From Rehmannia glutinosa (Eukaryota; Streptophyta; Magnoliopsida; Lamiales; Orobanchaceae): a stretch of DNA of 64,000 bases. The first letter of the stretch is position 1. Each line of letters begins with the position of its first letter. Both the position numbers and the translations under genes were made by a program. The notes under the pieces were generated by a model. That model made no database searches. It was not told where the DNA came from and saw only the letters and a program-made list of their open reading frames with translations. The stretch spans positions 97,737 through 161,736 of the forward strand of contig JABTTQ020000117.1 in assembly GCA_016081115.2 (NCBI GenBank), read 5' to 3'. Below are positions 32,763 through 45,800 of the stretch, piece after piece.

Positions 32763-33046
32763 GTATTTTAAAAAAATTATAGTTTCGGGCACACGATTAC
32801 TTTCTGAAAGAAATATCATTAATCGCGACGTATCTAAGTATAGTACATCCGGGACACCTTCTGCGATGAGTTTAAAAGAAGATGTAATAATTGATCTCAC
32901 AGAAGATGAACCGAATGAAGCCTATATGACATCAAACAATACTACAGTCTACAAAAACTCTCGGGTTAATGTAACTGAGATTCAACTCAATGACGTATTA
33001 GATTGTTCAAGTAATAGTGAGTGTACTTTTTTAACTCGTACTTTTC

Positions 33047-33400
33047 TAGGGATGGCAATGGGGCGGGTCGGCGGGACCGGACCGCCCCGGTCGCGAGACG
33101 AGGTAGGTCGAGTTCTACCCAATTTTAAATTAAATTAAATGAAAAAAATAGAAATATATATATAATTTATTCTTATCAATTTATAAATATTAGACATAAT
33201 ATAATAATACATAAAACTATATTATAATATATATTATATATGCAAAATATATATTAAAATATATTTTAAAAATAAAAGTTCTAGGCGGGAGGGGTACCCG
33301 CGGGGTGGAAGTAAAACCGGACCACCCCGCCCAGGTCCCGGTCGAGGCGGGCGACCCAAACGGGTGGGTACCCATGGTCGGGTCGAAATTGCCATCCCTA
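33047..33400. mobile_element. hAT-type MITE in the Helitron gene
   Basis: The ends are inverted: TAGGGATGGCAAT at the left and its complement ATTGCCATCCCTA at the right. The flanks TACTTTTC (33039-33046) and TAATTTTC (33401-33408) are an 8-base target duplication with one mismatch. The ends are GC-rich (gggcgggtcgg type) and the middle is AT-rich, which is a common plant hAT MITE form. It is 354 bases long and non-coding. Confidence 0.88.
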
Positions 33401-35131
33401 TAATTTTCACATATTAGTTTATGAATATTATTTTATAGTTTAATGAATTAGTGTAAGCATTATTTTTTCAGAGTATTGGGATATTGGGGATGTGAGTTAT
33501 AAATGCGAATTCTGTGGAGCATTATTTTGGTACGAAGAAAGACTGTCCTCCTATCCAAAATCAAAGTCTCGCTACTCTTTGTATTGTGATCATGGAATTA
33601 TTTAACTTCCTCTCATCAAACGCACCGCGTGTTCTTCAAGATCTATTGTTTGGAGATGGAAATAAGAGCAAATACTTTCAAGAGAACATAAGATTATATA
33701 ACAATATGTTTTGTTTTACATCAATGAGAGACAAAATTGACACAGACATAAACAAAGGTAGAGGTCCTCCGATTTTTTGAATGTATGGACAAAATTACCA
33801 CCTAATTGGAAGTTTGTTGCCGTCGGATGGATCGACATCCAAATTCGCTCAACTATACATATATGATACGGGAAATAAAATAACTCATAGGTTGAATTCT
33901 GTCAGGTTTGTTTATTTTTTACTGTTTGGTGTCGCTTGAGTATTATTTCCTTATGAAGTTTGAATGCAATTATGTTCAACTTTGAAAAAAACTATTTTAA
34001 TTTGTAGGCAAGAGAGTGACAACAATAATTTGCACGAAGTTATTATGCATGAATTGAAAAGAATGTTGGATGAAAACAATGTAATGGTCAAATCTTTCAG
34101 AATGACAAAAGAAAAGATTCGAGAACATGGATTTTCTGACGTAAAACTACGTTTGATTGTTAAACGAAGTACGGATGCAAGGAGATATAATGTACCAACG
34201 AACAGTGAAGTTGCCGCTTTGATTGTTAGTGATTTTGATCGTGATTTAAGCGATAGGGATATTGTTGTTAAAACAAAATATGGATTTTTACAGCGGATAA
34301 ATGAATTGAATGCCTCATATTTGGCCTTGTGGTATCCATTGTTATTACCTTATGGTGAGGATGGTTTCAGAGAAGACATACCATTTTCATGCTAGAAGAT
34401 AAATAGTATGGGTAGAAGAAGAACAATAAGTGTGCGTGAATACTTCGCATACAGATTACATGACCAAGAACATGAATCGTCGACTATTTTGTCATCTAGG
34501 AGATTGTTTCAACAGTTTGTTGTTGATCACTATACAATGGTCGAGTCTGCTCGATTGAAATATATCTATTTCAATCAGAAGAAGTTGCATTGTGATATAT
34601 ATAAATGTTTGATTGATGCTATTTTGCATGGGGACATTGATCCAAGTACTCAAGGTAAACACATTATATTACCTTCAACTTTCACCGGAGGAGTTCGATA
34701 TATGATACAGAATTATCAAGATGCAATGGCTATATATCAATGGGCGGATTATCCGGATCTGTTTATAACATGCAATCCAAAATGGCCAGAGATCATTCTT
34801 TTTCTTCAAAAAAGGAATCTAAATCTGGAGGATCGTCCCGATATTGTTTACAGAATCTATAAACTCAAGCTAGATTATTTGATCAAAGATCTTCGACACA
34901 AAATTTGTTTGGGAAAGTATTAACAAAGTTAATATTTGTTATTTAAATATATTTTCATTTTCATATATGTTTATTAATATATTAAATTTATCTTTATTTT
35001 TGTATATTGTCTTTATTTCTTATTATTTTATTATTACATTGTAGTTATTTATACGATAGAATTTCTAAAGCGTGGTTTGCATCATGCCCATATATTGTTG
35101 TTTCTGACGAAAGAAGACATATATCCTATTG

Positions 35132-35136
35132 CAGAT
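35132..35136. repeat. Left target-site duplication CAGAT of SIRE element A
   Basis: CAGAT precedes the left LTR, and TAGAT (62687-62691) follows the right LTR with one mismatch. Removing the element joins the Helitron codons for P-I-A-D to D-I-D-R-V, as expected for the Rep protein, which confirms the insertion point. Confidence 0.85.
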
Positions 35137-36598
35137 TGCTGGAAAATTTATGTAAAAGATTTTAATGATACCTTGTAAAACTTAGATTAGGAAGTTGGCA
35201 CTTTTGATTCAAGCGTAAATCAACTTGTAATAGATAGGACTATGTAAGTGAGTGGATGCAACCAAGTTGAAGATTGCGAACTCGATTCAAGATCGAAGAG
35301 AAAGCACAGCTGCATGGCAACTGAGTAAAGTAAAGTATCAGTCAAGTGACAGAAAAGCTGTCTTAGTCAGCTTACTGATAGCAAAGTCATTCCAAAATTA
35401 TTGGAGTTGATCACAAAGAGGTTATCTGTGAGAAAAGGATCAAAGAAAGCTGAAAGAGATCCGTTGTCAAACAAAGTCAAAAGTTTGCTGGAAATAGGCA
35501 TGTGTCAAACTGCCTACCTTAAAGCTGTTTTGCTGAAAGAGTACAAAAAGCAAGGAACCAATGAGATGTATCTGAAAATTTGCAGAGGTTAAGGAAAGAC
35601 TGCAGTGCATTAAATTCAAGGTACAGTCTACATTAAGCTGCAAGACAAGACAAGCCAACAACCTACGAAATGGAGTTTGAAAATGCATCTATCTCTTCAA
35701 CGGATACATTTTCAAACTGCCACTATAAAAGGCTGAGGAATTCTTAGAGAGAAAAACACTTATGCAATCTGAGACACAAAAGAGAAATCAAGCAAAGTAA
35801 TACCTCTCAAGCATTCAAATATTATCCTCAAGCCTAAAACTCGAAGAAAATCGATCCAACACATTCAGTGAAGGAAAGGCAACTTCATTTGTTGAAGAGG
35901 AAAAACTTGTTTCAAGAAAAAGGTGTTCACTCTCCAAGATTGAAGGAGGTGTAGTAAGGTTCCAGATCGAACCAGAAGCTTTGAACCTGTTGGAGGGCTA
36001 TGTGAACAAATCCAAAGGTTTGAAGGAGCTGAAGAAAGTAGCGGTACCGTCTTGTAAAGAAGTTTCGAGTCCCGATGTGACTAGCTATGTGATCAAAGCT
36101 ATCCCGATTGTAACCATTTTGTAACCAAGTCAAATTACACTAGTGGATTCCTCCGGGGGTTAGAGAAAAGTGGATTAGAGGAATTATCCCATCCTCGGAA
36201 CCACTATAAATTGCTTGTGTCTTTTTACATTCAGCACACTTACTTTCTTGCTTATATTTATAATTGTTGTTTGTTAATTTGCTAAGTCAACTGATAATAA
36301 CCTAGCTTAAACAAGTGTTGAAAAACATTTTCAAAACAAAGGGTGAAAGTCTTCCGCTGTTAAAAACTAAGTCAACTGTAATTTTAAAGTGTTAACTGAA
36401 TCAGCTGAGTTATACTATCAACAGTGCAGTTGAGTCTGTTGAGTGGCTAACTCTGCTTTGTAAGTCAACCTAGCTATCCACAAAGGACTTAGCTGACTTG
36501 AGTCAACTCTGAATTTATTAAAAGAACTAAAAACGAAAAGTTGGTAAAGTCTATTCAAGCCCCCCTCTAGACTTTACTTATCACCCTTGGGATCGACA
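35137..36598 (+). repeat. 5' LTR of SIRE element A
   Basis: Starts TGCTGGAAAA and ends GGGATCGACA, paired with 61250-62686. TATA-type boxes at 35724-35731 (TATAAAAG) and near 36205 are candidate promoter cores, the first better placed. The sequence is rich in 'agctga'-type motifs, many of which are altered in the 3' LTR. Confidence 0.9.
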
Positions 36599-36600
36599 AG

Positions 36601-36612
36601 TGGTATCAGAGC
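36601..36612 (+). promoter_or_regulatory. Primer-binding site, initiator tRNA-Met type (element A)
   Basis: TGGTATCAGAGC two bases after the 5' LTR is complementary to the 3' end of plant initiator tRNA-Met, the usual copia primer. Confidence 0.93.
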
Positions 36613-36722
36613 AGTTGGTTCATTGAGCCTTCCGCACTAGTTACTGAACTAGATCTCATTATTTTTCAAAAGAACAACACTTGCAGTTTTTAAAGCTTTT
36701 CTTTTAAAGCAAAGTTATTATC

Positions 36723-38420
36723 ATGGAAGCAAATCTAACTCGCATTCCAATGTTTAGTGTTGAAGAATTTGATGATTGGAAAATACGTAAGGCTCTCCTT
36801 TTAGCTTTACATGATGAAATGTGGTTTGCCATTGAGGATGGGCCACTACAAATAATGAAGGTGAACACAATTGTCAGGGCTCTGCTCCCGAAGTGGCGAT
36901 GTACGAGGAAGAAGAGGCTGTTGTAGCTCCTGTGGCACGAGGCATACGTGCTACTGCTACTGTTGCTGTAACTAGACCTGCCATGGTTGAAAAACCACGA
37001 TGCAAGTGGGCAAATGAGGATAGAAATAGATACAACTTGGACAATGTTGCCAAGGACATTTTGTACAGAACTCTTGATAAAGCCATGTTCAACAAAGTTA
37101 AATTTTGCAGAACGGCTAAAGAAATATGGGAAATGAAGGTGATGGACTTGAGACATTCAATGGACCTTACAAAAACATCTAACCATGAGATATTCTCAGA
37201 CCTTAAAGCATATGAATTTGAGCTTAGAAGAAAGGAGCAAGAAGAGACAGCTTTATCCAAAACATTTGTACTCATGGCTGGTGAGTCCAAGAGAGCTGAA
37301 TCCAAAGAAGCCATTGACCAGGAGGAGATTACCCTTATGGTAAAGTGATTCAACAAGTTCTTTAATAAGAACTACAAGAGAAACAAGGGTGAATCATCCA
37401 GGAGACACTCAACTCCCTCCAAAGCAAGGGAGGACATACCACCAAAGAGAGCTGATCATCAAAGGACTAAATATCAGAGAGCTGAAAGAGCAGACTGCCA
37501 GAAAGCTGAGAACCTGTGTTGGAACTGCAGACAACCAGGACATTTTGCTGTTGACTGTCCCTATCCACCAGTCAACAAGTACAGAAATGAGGAAGAAAGA
37601 AAAGTCTTCAGAGAGAGAAGACAAGAAAAGAAGAAAGCCATGTTGGCTGCTGAAACTGCTGACACAACCAAGTCTAAAAAACCAGCTGAGTCAGACAACA
37701 ATGAAACTGACTACTCCTCTGACACATAAGAATAGGCTATGATATGCCTCATGGCAAAAGAAGACTCCAAAGAACAAGAAAATGAGGTACACTCTAACTC
37801 ATCTCATTCTAATTATGATCATAGTGATAGTGACACAAACACTTCATCACCCACAGATCTTTATGATTCTATTGGCAAAATGATGAAAGATTTTGAGCAT
37901 GTAAAAACATGACACACACTTTTAAATGAGGAAAATAGCCAGCTCAAAAGCCAAATCTCACAGCTAACTAAGGAGCTGAGTACTCTAAGTCACATAGCTG
38001 TTGAGAACACTGAGCTGAAGGCTGAGATAGCTAAGATTCAAGCAGACTTTTGAATGAAAAAAGAGGGAAAAATATTTGAAAATCTGTATCAATGCGTCTT
38101 TCACTAAGGCATCTAAATCATTGTATGAACTTATAATGATTCTAAAGAAAAGTGGAGATAAGACATACATTGTATTTAATTCCTTTGTGCATGCCCAAGC
38201 TCCAAGAGTGGTAATGGAAAAAGGATCCTCAAGTAATGAGGAGTTCAAAAATCCAGCACCATATGTTGCACTTACGACCACTCACAAACACAATCACAAC
38301 CATGTTGGCCTTGGATACAAAGGTAAAGGCAAAAGCCCAGTAGAATATGATGAGAGGACAACTGAAACAAAATTGAGAAGAGTCCATCAACAGACTCCAA
38401 ACAGAAAATAGTCTATAAAG
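36723..38420 (+). pseudogene. Gag and gag-pol linker of SIRE element A
   Basis: Begins MEANLTRIPMFSVEEFDDWK at 36723. After a frame change near 36900 it continues RYNLDNVAKDILYRTLDKAM, ILxxLxAYEFELRRKEQEE-type residues and EAIDQEEITLMVK. A CX2CX4HX4C zinc knuckle (CWNCRQPGHFAVDC) at 37517-37558 lies in another frame from the preceding stretch. It is followed by an acidic serine-rich stretch and a coiled coil near 37890-38050 (LTKELSTLSHIAVENTELKA). Intact gag would form the particle and bind RNA. At least three frameshifts or stops break this copy. Confidence 0.85.
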
Positions 38421-38699
38421 TCTAAACAGAGCTACCAAAAGCCCCAGAGGTTTCAGCAAAGAAAATCATTTGATGGGAATGGTAGAAATTATCCAAGCCA
38501 AGGTGATGGTGGAACAATCAAATGAGACATCGGCCAAGTCCAAATGGATACAAGCCAAAGTAGCAAAGACCTCAAACTCAAAACAGGTCATTCCCAAGGC
38601 ACAAAAACCATTATAATCAGCACACATATGCACCCAAGCACAAAGCCCAATATACTTAAAAGTTTCATTACTATCCCAAGAAAGCAAATGCACAAGTTC

Positions 38700-39110
38700 A
38701 TACATAGGCATATAGAAAAAGAGATGTTGTATGAGCCTAAAGCTCCTAAGCAATTTTCTAATGTTCATTATTATTATGGAACCGATAGGTGGCAACCTTT
38801 TAGAGTCAGACCATTTGGTTGTAGGTTGGTTGGATCACCTTATAATGCTAACCCCTCAGGACCCAGGCAAGTATGGGTACCTAAAAACTAATTTCCTTGA
38901 TTGCAGATTCAAGGAACAGCTGAGTGCCACGGAACCTGGTACATGGATAGTGGCTGTTCCAGACATATGATAGTCAACAAGAAAAATATTTCAAAGTTCA
39001 AGGAAATAAGAGGTGCTAAAGTCATATTTGGAGGAAATGAAGCTCCAGGGGAGATCAAATGCACATGATCCATAAAGAAGAATGGAATAGAGACCACAGA
39101 TGTATTCTAT
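38700..39110 (+). pseudogene. Copia protease of SIRE element A
   Basis: A basic linker (DRWQPFRVRPFGCRLVGSP) leads to WYMDSGCSRHM, with the catalytic DSG at 38946-38954, and then VIFGGNEAPGEIKC with a stop in place of the next codon. The DSGCSRHM form is the standard copia aspartic protease signature. The domain spans at least two frames. Confidence 0.85.
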
Positions 39111-40272
39111 GTTGAAAGGATCAACTTCAATCTGCTGAGCATCATCCAACTCTGTTACAAGGGTTATAATGTAGGATTCAACACTGATGTATGCCAGATC
39201 AATGATGCTGAATCAAATAAAGTTGTGCTACAAGGATCAATGCAAAAAAACATGTACGTAGTGGATTGGTCAACTGCTACACCAAACACATGTCTTCTAG
39301 TAAAGAGCACATCCAAATCAAGTTGGTTGTGGCACAAGAAGCTGAGTCACCTGAATTTCAAGACAATCAACAAGCTTGCAAGGAGTCATCTTATGGAAGG
39401 ATTGCCAGACTCAGTATATAAGAAGGAAAGCATTTGTGATGCATCCCAAATGGGAAAGTAAATAAAGTCTTCATTCAAGACACGTCAAGTCCTTCTTCAA
39501 CCAGGATATTACACTTATTGCATATGGATTTGTTTGGTCCTGTTGAACCAGCCATCATTAGTCGAAAGAAATACACCTTAGTGGTGGTAGATGACTATTC
39601 AAGATACACATGGACTATCTTATGTGTAAAAAGAAGGAAACCTTGCAGAAGCTCTCTCAACTAATGAGAAGAGTTCAAAATGAGAAGAGCCAAACCATTA
39701 TAAAGATAAGGTCTGATAGAAAAACTGAGTTTGTCATTGGGATTATAACTCACTATTGCATAGAAAATGGTATTGCTCATGAGTTGTCAGCTGCAAGAAC
39801 TCCACAACAGAATGAAAGAAGGAACAAAACTCTCAAGGAAGCTGCAAGGACCATGTTAGCTAAAGCTGGATTACCTAAGAGATTTTTGGCTGAAGCCATT
39901 AATATTGCCTGCTACACTCAGAATAGGTGTATGATCAATAGGCAGCTGTCCAAAACCCCTTATAAAATTTGGACATGGAGGAAGCCAAATGTTGGATATT
40001 TTCATATATTTGGATGTAAGTGCTTCATTCACAACAATGGCAAGGACACCTTGAAAGCTTTTGATGCTAAAGCTGATGAAGGTATCTTTTTGGGATACTC
40101 AGCTGAGAGTAAAGCTTTTAGAATGCTGAACAAGAGGACTATGGTCACGAGAAGAGTCTATCCATGTGGTTTTGATGAACCTAATGTCGATGGAGAAGAC
40201 ATTGATGAGTTAGGCGACAAGATAAATCGCCCAACCTGCTCGAAAAGAGTCCCTATGTTGAGGCGGATATAA
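39111..40272 (+). pseudogene. Integrase of SIRE element A
   Basis: A GAG-pre-integrase segment SSWLWHKKLSHLNFKTINKL (about 39316-39400) is followed by the first catalytic Asp in LLHMDLFGPV (about 39514-39543), VVDDYSRYTW, then IRSDRKTEFV with the second Asp. TPQQNERRNKTLKEAARTML has the Glu region, in which the usual residues between N and E are deleted. FHIFGCKCFIHNNGKDTLKA and DEGIFLGYSAESKAFR complete the core. The 220-residue frame from 39610 is the longest in-frame piece. It would insert the cDNA in an intact element. A frameshift near 39600 and the small deletion next to the catalytic Glu argue against activity. Confidence 0.88.
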
Positions 40273-40489
40273 GAAGACTCAACCCAGGATGAAGATGAGA
40301 TAGTGAATCTCGAGAGACACTGGAAAGTCTGTGACTAAATGATGACGCAGAGGAAGCTGTCAAGACAACTTAGCCGCGAGCGATCAATCCAATAGACTTA
40401 CTCCAACGGATGTGAGATGGCCGAGAGACCATCCTCCGGAGCTTGTTATTGGAGATGTTAGAGAATGAGTAAGAACTAGATCGAACTCA

Positions 40490-41257
40490 ACATGAAGCTA
40501 TGTTCACTTGTTTCATTTCTCGATGAACCTAAAGATGTTTCACAAGCATTGAATGACACACATTGGATTCTAGCTATGCGGGGAAGAGTGAATCGGTTTG
40601 AGAGAAATAAGGTTTGGGATTTAGTTCAAAAACCTACCCACCAAAATGTTATTGGTACTAAGTAGGTATTTAGAATCAAGATGAATGAACAATGGTGCAT
40701 TGTGAGAAACAAAGCAAGATTGGCGACCAAAGGGTATTGCAAGAGGAGGTATAGATTTTGATGAAAGCTTTGCACTGTTGCAAGATTGGAAGCAATTAGG
40801 ATGTTTTGCTTATCGCACACAAGAAATTCACTGTCTATCAAATGGATGTGAAGAGTGCATTTTTAAATGGACTTGTGGAAGAAAAAGAAGTCTATGTAAT
40901 GCAACCTCCAGGTTTTGAGCAGTAAAAACTATTGGAGATAAGGTCTACAAGCTCAAGAAGGCATTGTATGGTTTGAAACAAGGACCAAGAGCCTGGTATA
41001 ATACATTGTCCCAGTTTCTTATTGACAATGGATTCACCAAAGGCAAGGTTAATAGGACACTCTTCTGAATTCAAGATGAGGAGAGTATACTGCTTGTTCA
41101 AATATATGTGGATGACATCATTTTGATTCCACAAAAAAGAGCTGTGTGACAAATTCTCAAATCTCATGTAAGGGAAATTTGAGATGAGTATGATGGGAGA
41201 GCTGACTTTCTTCCTTGGTCTTCAACTCAAGCAAATGAAAGATGGAACCTTCATAAG
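40490..41257 (+). pseudogene. Reverse transcriptase of SIRE element A, N-terminal part
   Basis: Frames carry ALNDTHWILAMRGRVNRFE, NKVWDLVQKP, then GDKVYKLKKALYGLKQGPRAW and the catalytic YVDD at 41105-41116 within LLVQIYVDDIILI. Several frameshifts lie between these pieces (about 40740-40930). The coding sequence is cut at 41257, in the segment FFLGLQ-like plus KQMKDGTFIS, by insertion of element B, and resumes at 55189. Confidence 0.88.
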
Positions 41258-42563
41258 TGTAGGTCCCGGGGGTGTGAGTGTAAGGTTTAGAAGGGGGGTT
41301 GAATAAACCTTACCAAGTTTTCGATTTAGTCCTTTTAAAACGTTCAGAGTTAATACTTCTGTAAGTCCTTGGTGGACAGCTAAGTTAGTTAATCGTGAGT
41401 TAGTCACTCAACGGACTGACCGAGTTTATTGATAGAATAACTGTTTGTTTTGACTAAAGACTTAACTCGACGTGATATGTTTTTTGGAAGACTTAACACC
41501 CTTGAATTTTGGTTAAATATGTTTTAATGCTTGGTTTTAGCACTTTGTTGATTATCAATTGGATAGCAAATTTATCGTGAGATATTAAAGCAATGTGCGA
41601 AATTAAAGTCTTTGAAATGTAAATGACACAATAAGTTTTTATAGAGGTTCGAAGATGGGGTAATTCTTCTACTCCTCTCTTCTCCAACTCCTGAAGGAAT
41701 CCACTAAGTATTGATCAATATACAAAGTGGTTAGTTCATCCAGATGCAAGTCTTGATCACACAAGTGACTTGATCCTTTGGGACTCGATCGGAGATGCCT
41801 TGGTCACACAAATGGCTTCTCGTACGACTCGGCTTCTTCGCGAGTGGCAGCCTTTGCTACTCTGACCCATTTGGTTCTGAGATATTGCTTTTCTTGTTCG
41901 TGTTTGTTTTCGATTGTCAAGGTAACCAACGCTCTCTCAAATAGATTCCTCGCCTTTTATAGTGTTCTTTTGAAAAATTTGCCCGTTGAAGAGATATGCT
42001 TATTTTTGAAGACACTTGTGGTCGTTGGCTTGTCTTGTTGCGATCCTTGAAATTGACATTTCCTCGTATGGAGTGCTTCCTATTGGTTTATTCCTTTTGC
42101 ACGCTACGGGGTGAGCACTTCAAGAAAGGCAGTATGGAAGTATTACTTGTTTAAGTAATTCTCTTGACTTACGGCAACGGATCTCTTTCGATTATCTCGA
42201 CTTGATTTGCATTTCCTTGGCTTCCCAGGTGACTTGAGTGGCTTCCAATCATTGGATGACTCATCTATCACTTCAACTTGAGACTTATTTGTCTTGAGTT
42301 GACTTGAGTGACACTTCACTCAACTGCATCTCACCTGCACCTTGATGAAGTTCTGTCTTCTCTTCTTTGCACACTCGTTTGCCTCACAATGAGTCTTCCC
42401 TCTAGTCTCCAGTTGACTTCTTGCATATCTTGGCATAGCTGACTTAACTCAGCTCAACTAGCCCTATCTATTACAATGCAATTTACAACAAAAATGGGGT
42501 GCCAACTTTCTATTCTAAGTTTTACATGGCATTCATCAAAATCTAAAAATTAATTTCCCAACA
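41258..42563 (-). repeat. 3' LTR of SIRE element B
   Basis: 1306 bases. It lacks about 230 bases present in the other LTR (around 54220-54470), where 'cctttgctactc' joins directly to a segment before 'ggttctgagatattgc'. The rest aligns with small differences. Confidence 0.9.
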
Positions 42564-42577
42564 ATTTCCCCCTTTTT
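42564..42577 (-). promoter_or_regulatory. Polypurine tract of SIRE element B
   Basis: On the minus strand 'aaaaagggggaaat' immediately precedes the 3' LTR, which is the standard plus-strand primer site of plant copia elements. Confidence 0.9.
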
Positions 42578-42849
42578 GGTGATGCCAAAACTTAAAACAT
42601 TCATTCAATAATTGAACAGCAAAGATACGTACAGACAATGTAGAATCATAGAATGTATGTGTAGAATCAATCTTTTATTGATCATAACATTCTTGTTCTT
42701 TACACAACTGTTTACAGAGTGTATCAGAGCTTAAACAGAACTTAAGGTAACCCTGCTGTTCTATATCTACGCAAGTATAGAAATTATACAATTTTATTCG
42801 ATGTACAGAAGACTTACATAAAGATGTATTTACATAGTAAAATACATGA

Positions 42850-45800
42850 AGGGTGTACAACAACACTTCATCTTCTTTGCCTCATTCTTTCCTCTTCTTG
42901 ACTCTGTCATCTTCGACCTTTTTCTCTTCTTCTCATCTTGACCTCCTTCTTTTTCTCATAAGCCTTTGCGCAAAGCTTCATCTCTTCTTTTTCTTTCTTG
43001 TCTTTCCTCCCACAAATTTGAGTTTGTCTTCTATTTTCTTCTTCAATCCTTTTCACATACTCAAGCATTGTTTTTAGCCACTGCGGGGTTGGCTACTTAA
43101 GTCGAATCCGGCCCAATAGATCCCTCGTTTCTTGCCTGGATCTATGTACTTAATGTTTTTGGGCGAGAGGTCTAGGTGCGAATCTTCTTCCTCCACCACT
43201 CGCTTCTTCCTCTTTCTCAGGCGTGTATTGTCTTTGGGGCTTCTTTTTCCCAGTGAGTGACTAGCGAGTGACAGAGAGCGACCGTGAGTCTGTCCGCTGT
43301 CGGCTTCTTCACATAGCTTGAGGCCCTTTTCCCAATACAAATCCCAAGCTTGGGCCATAGACATATTTGCGAAGTAACCCTCGGATGCGGCGTCTTGAAT
43401 TCATCAACGAGATCTTGGCTCGGTTCCGAAGCGCCGAAATGGCGTAGGTGTCTCTGTCTGCATTGGAATGCCTCCATGTTATTTGAATATCCATAACTCG
43501 GGCATCCATCTTTCCTTCCACCTCCTTCATTCTGCTTCAACTATCTTTCTCTTTTCACCATGGGATGCTGCCCGCAGGATGTTGGAGCGGCAGAAATCGC
43601 GGGAGTTTGCCGATGATATCGGTTTGTGACAAGACCTTGTTGGGGTGGTTTTAGCAATCATCAAGGTTATATCTTTCGAACCTTCCCCCTCAACAGATTT
43701 TCCTTTCTTCTCTCTTCTCTGTTCCTCAGCTGTCTTACCCTTCACAGCTGCGTCCTCCTTTTCAGCTTCAGATCCTTTCAACGCCTTTAGGTATTCCACT
43801 TCCCCCTTTTTGGCATCATCAAAGGAGAGAGAAACCCCTGGAAACAAGCTAGAAATCATGAAGTCTAAGCGACTGATAGCTGAGTTATGCTTTGAATCTG
43901 CTGCGGAGTATGCTGCACGGAATTCGGAGCGGGTGGCGTTGGATTCAACTGTCACCAGCTTCATTTCAGCCATGAGGAGGCTGAACTTCCGATCCATGTT
44001 CTCCTCTACGCGCAGAAGCTCTTTCTTATTATATTCACGCAGTTGTGCATCTCTGTCTTTGTGAGATTCATGCATTCGATCGATGTTCTCTTGCATTCTT
44101 GTCTTCGTATCAGCATTCATAGCCTACCAGACTAGCAATTTATTGAACAATGTCCTGAAATATCGAGCTTATTCTCACGCGCATTGTTCTTTGTTGTTGC
44201 CACCATTCCGGGATCGACAATTATTCCTCGCGGATCGGCGATAAGATTTGCGTCTCGGTTATCTAGCCTCATGTCCGGTGAGGCCTGGTGCCTCTCCATC
44301 TTCTCTATCTCTGCAAATATGGCCTTCAAAACTTCTCGAACCTCATTTGTCACATCTCGGTGGCGGCCCAGCGTCAAAGTCAAAGTCTATTTTGGGATGA
44401 TGGTGTCTGTTGGAATAACGGGATCGGAGTTTATGGAAACGTTCTTGATCTCGGTGATTCTTGGGGAAGGTCAGGTACTTAGAGAGAAGGAAATGATTCT
44501 TCAAACGAATCATCATGGGCAACGGAATCATTTGAATGACAACTTGTGCTTGTGAAGTTCCGGTGGAGTCGATCTGCTGCGGCTTGGGAGCTGCGCGATT
44601 GACTGTTTCACCGTGGTCATTGTGAAGTTGACCCGGCCTTGCCGAGCCTCATTTGTCTTAACGGCCGTCGGTCTCACCTGGTTTTTCCACATGAGTTGAC
44701 CGGTCCTCGGCCATATCGAGCGTCATCGGACGATGATGAGATTTCCATGGGTGGCTCATCATCAAAATTAAAGGTTTGGCGAGTAGCACTTAAGGTCGAC
44801 TTACTCGTGCTTGGGAGAACATCCTCGGTGAGTCTTTTGGATTGGCAATAGGGGATGACTGCCGTCTTCGGATCCCGAAAGGTTACTTCAAGATTTTCTT
44901 GGGAATCGTGAATAACACTTATCTCCTTTTCGGATGGATCAATGATAGTAGGAGAGGGATGTTCGTGCTTCCGTCTCTTTCCCGGGAAGTCTCAACCTCC
45001 GTTGGCCTTCACTACCTCCTACGGTCTCAAGCTGCAGCGAGGCCTTAGACGATCCCGCCCGTGATGTCGGCTATCTTGGGGTCTTCCGAGGTGGCATCCA
45101 CTAGAGTCTCAACTCCATGGGTTGCACTTTCATTGCCCAGTGTTAACTCCCGGGCGATTCCTTCCGTGCCTTGACCGCACCAAAGAAGCGTCATTGGCTG
45201 CGGAAGCGATTGGCACTTGGTGAGGCGATGTCTTAATGCGAGCCCGTCGATGACAACTTCTTTGTGTATCCGTTTGTTGTTCCTTCTCACTTCGCCTCCA
45301 AGATTCGTTGAGGAGTCAGTGCAGCATCCTTCGACCTTCTTTGTAGTGGAGGGGTTTCCCCCTCGGTGGCACACCAACCGAGTGACTTGGAATGGGGTCA
45401 CTGCGTCTCGGACTCCCGGCTATTCTCTTTGAGTAAGTTAGGGCGGGTGGTAAGACACCTTCATTAGGGGTAGGCTCATGGGGTCCCCACAATCCCGATT
45501 TCATCGCCATTTCCTTAACACCTTCTTGAATGAGCCGGAGAAGTGGTGGCGGAACAACTATGGCAATATCCGCACCACTCCCATCGGATCGATCTGATTG
45601 TGATGTGGAAGACTCCTGGTCCTTCCAATAACCGTTGCTCATGCGAGGTTCACGGATTCCGCATGGCTTGCTTGCATCACTCGCAATTCTTCTCAGAGCA
45701 AAGCCGGCGAGGATCAGATCCTCATCACTCCCAGAGAGGATGTCAAGATGAGGATGTGTATGATCGGTGGTTCGGTAAAGGGACAAATCTTTGGACTTTT

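Larger units (their letters stand above)
32570..35136 (+). pseudogene. Helitron Rep/helicase gene, N-terminal half
   Basis: Exon-like pieces run from about 32570. A Helitron N-terminal region at 33475-33900 (YKCEFCGALFWYEER, LLFGDGNKSKYFQENIRLYN, FTSM, INKGRG, NYHLIGSLLPSDGS) is followed at 34003-34395 by KSFRMTKEKIREHGF and YLALWYPLLLPYGEDGF. The conserved Helitron_like_N domain is at 34408-34923 (VREYFAYRLHDQ, LPSTFTGGVRYMIQNYQDAM, WADYPDLFITCNPKWPEI). After an AT-rich intron, the HUH nuclease motif HAH is at 35083-35091 within GLHHAHILLFL. The protein nicks and transfers single-stranded DNA in rolling-circle transposition. Several frameshifts, a MITE, and the large insertion at 35137 make it non-functional. 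The gene resumes at 62692. Confidence 0.9.

Noticed and set aside
36704..37356. Minus-strand frames of 150-160 codons with apparent hydrophobic segments
   Set aside because: Antisense of the well-supported gag of element A.
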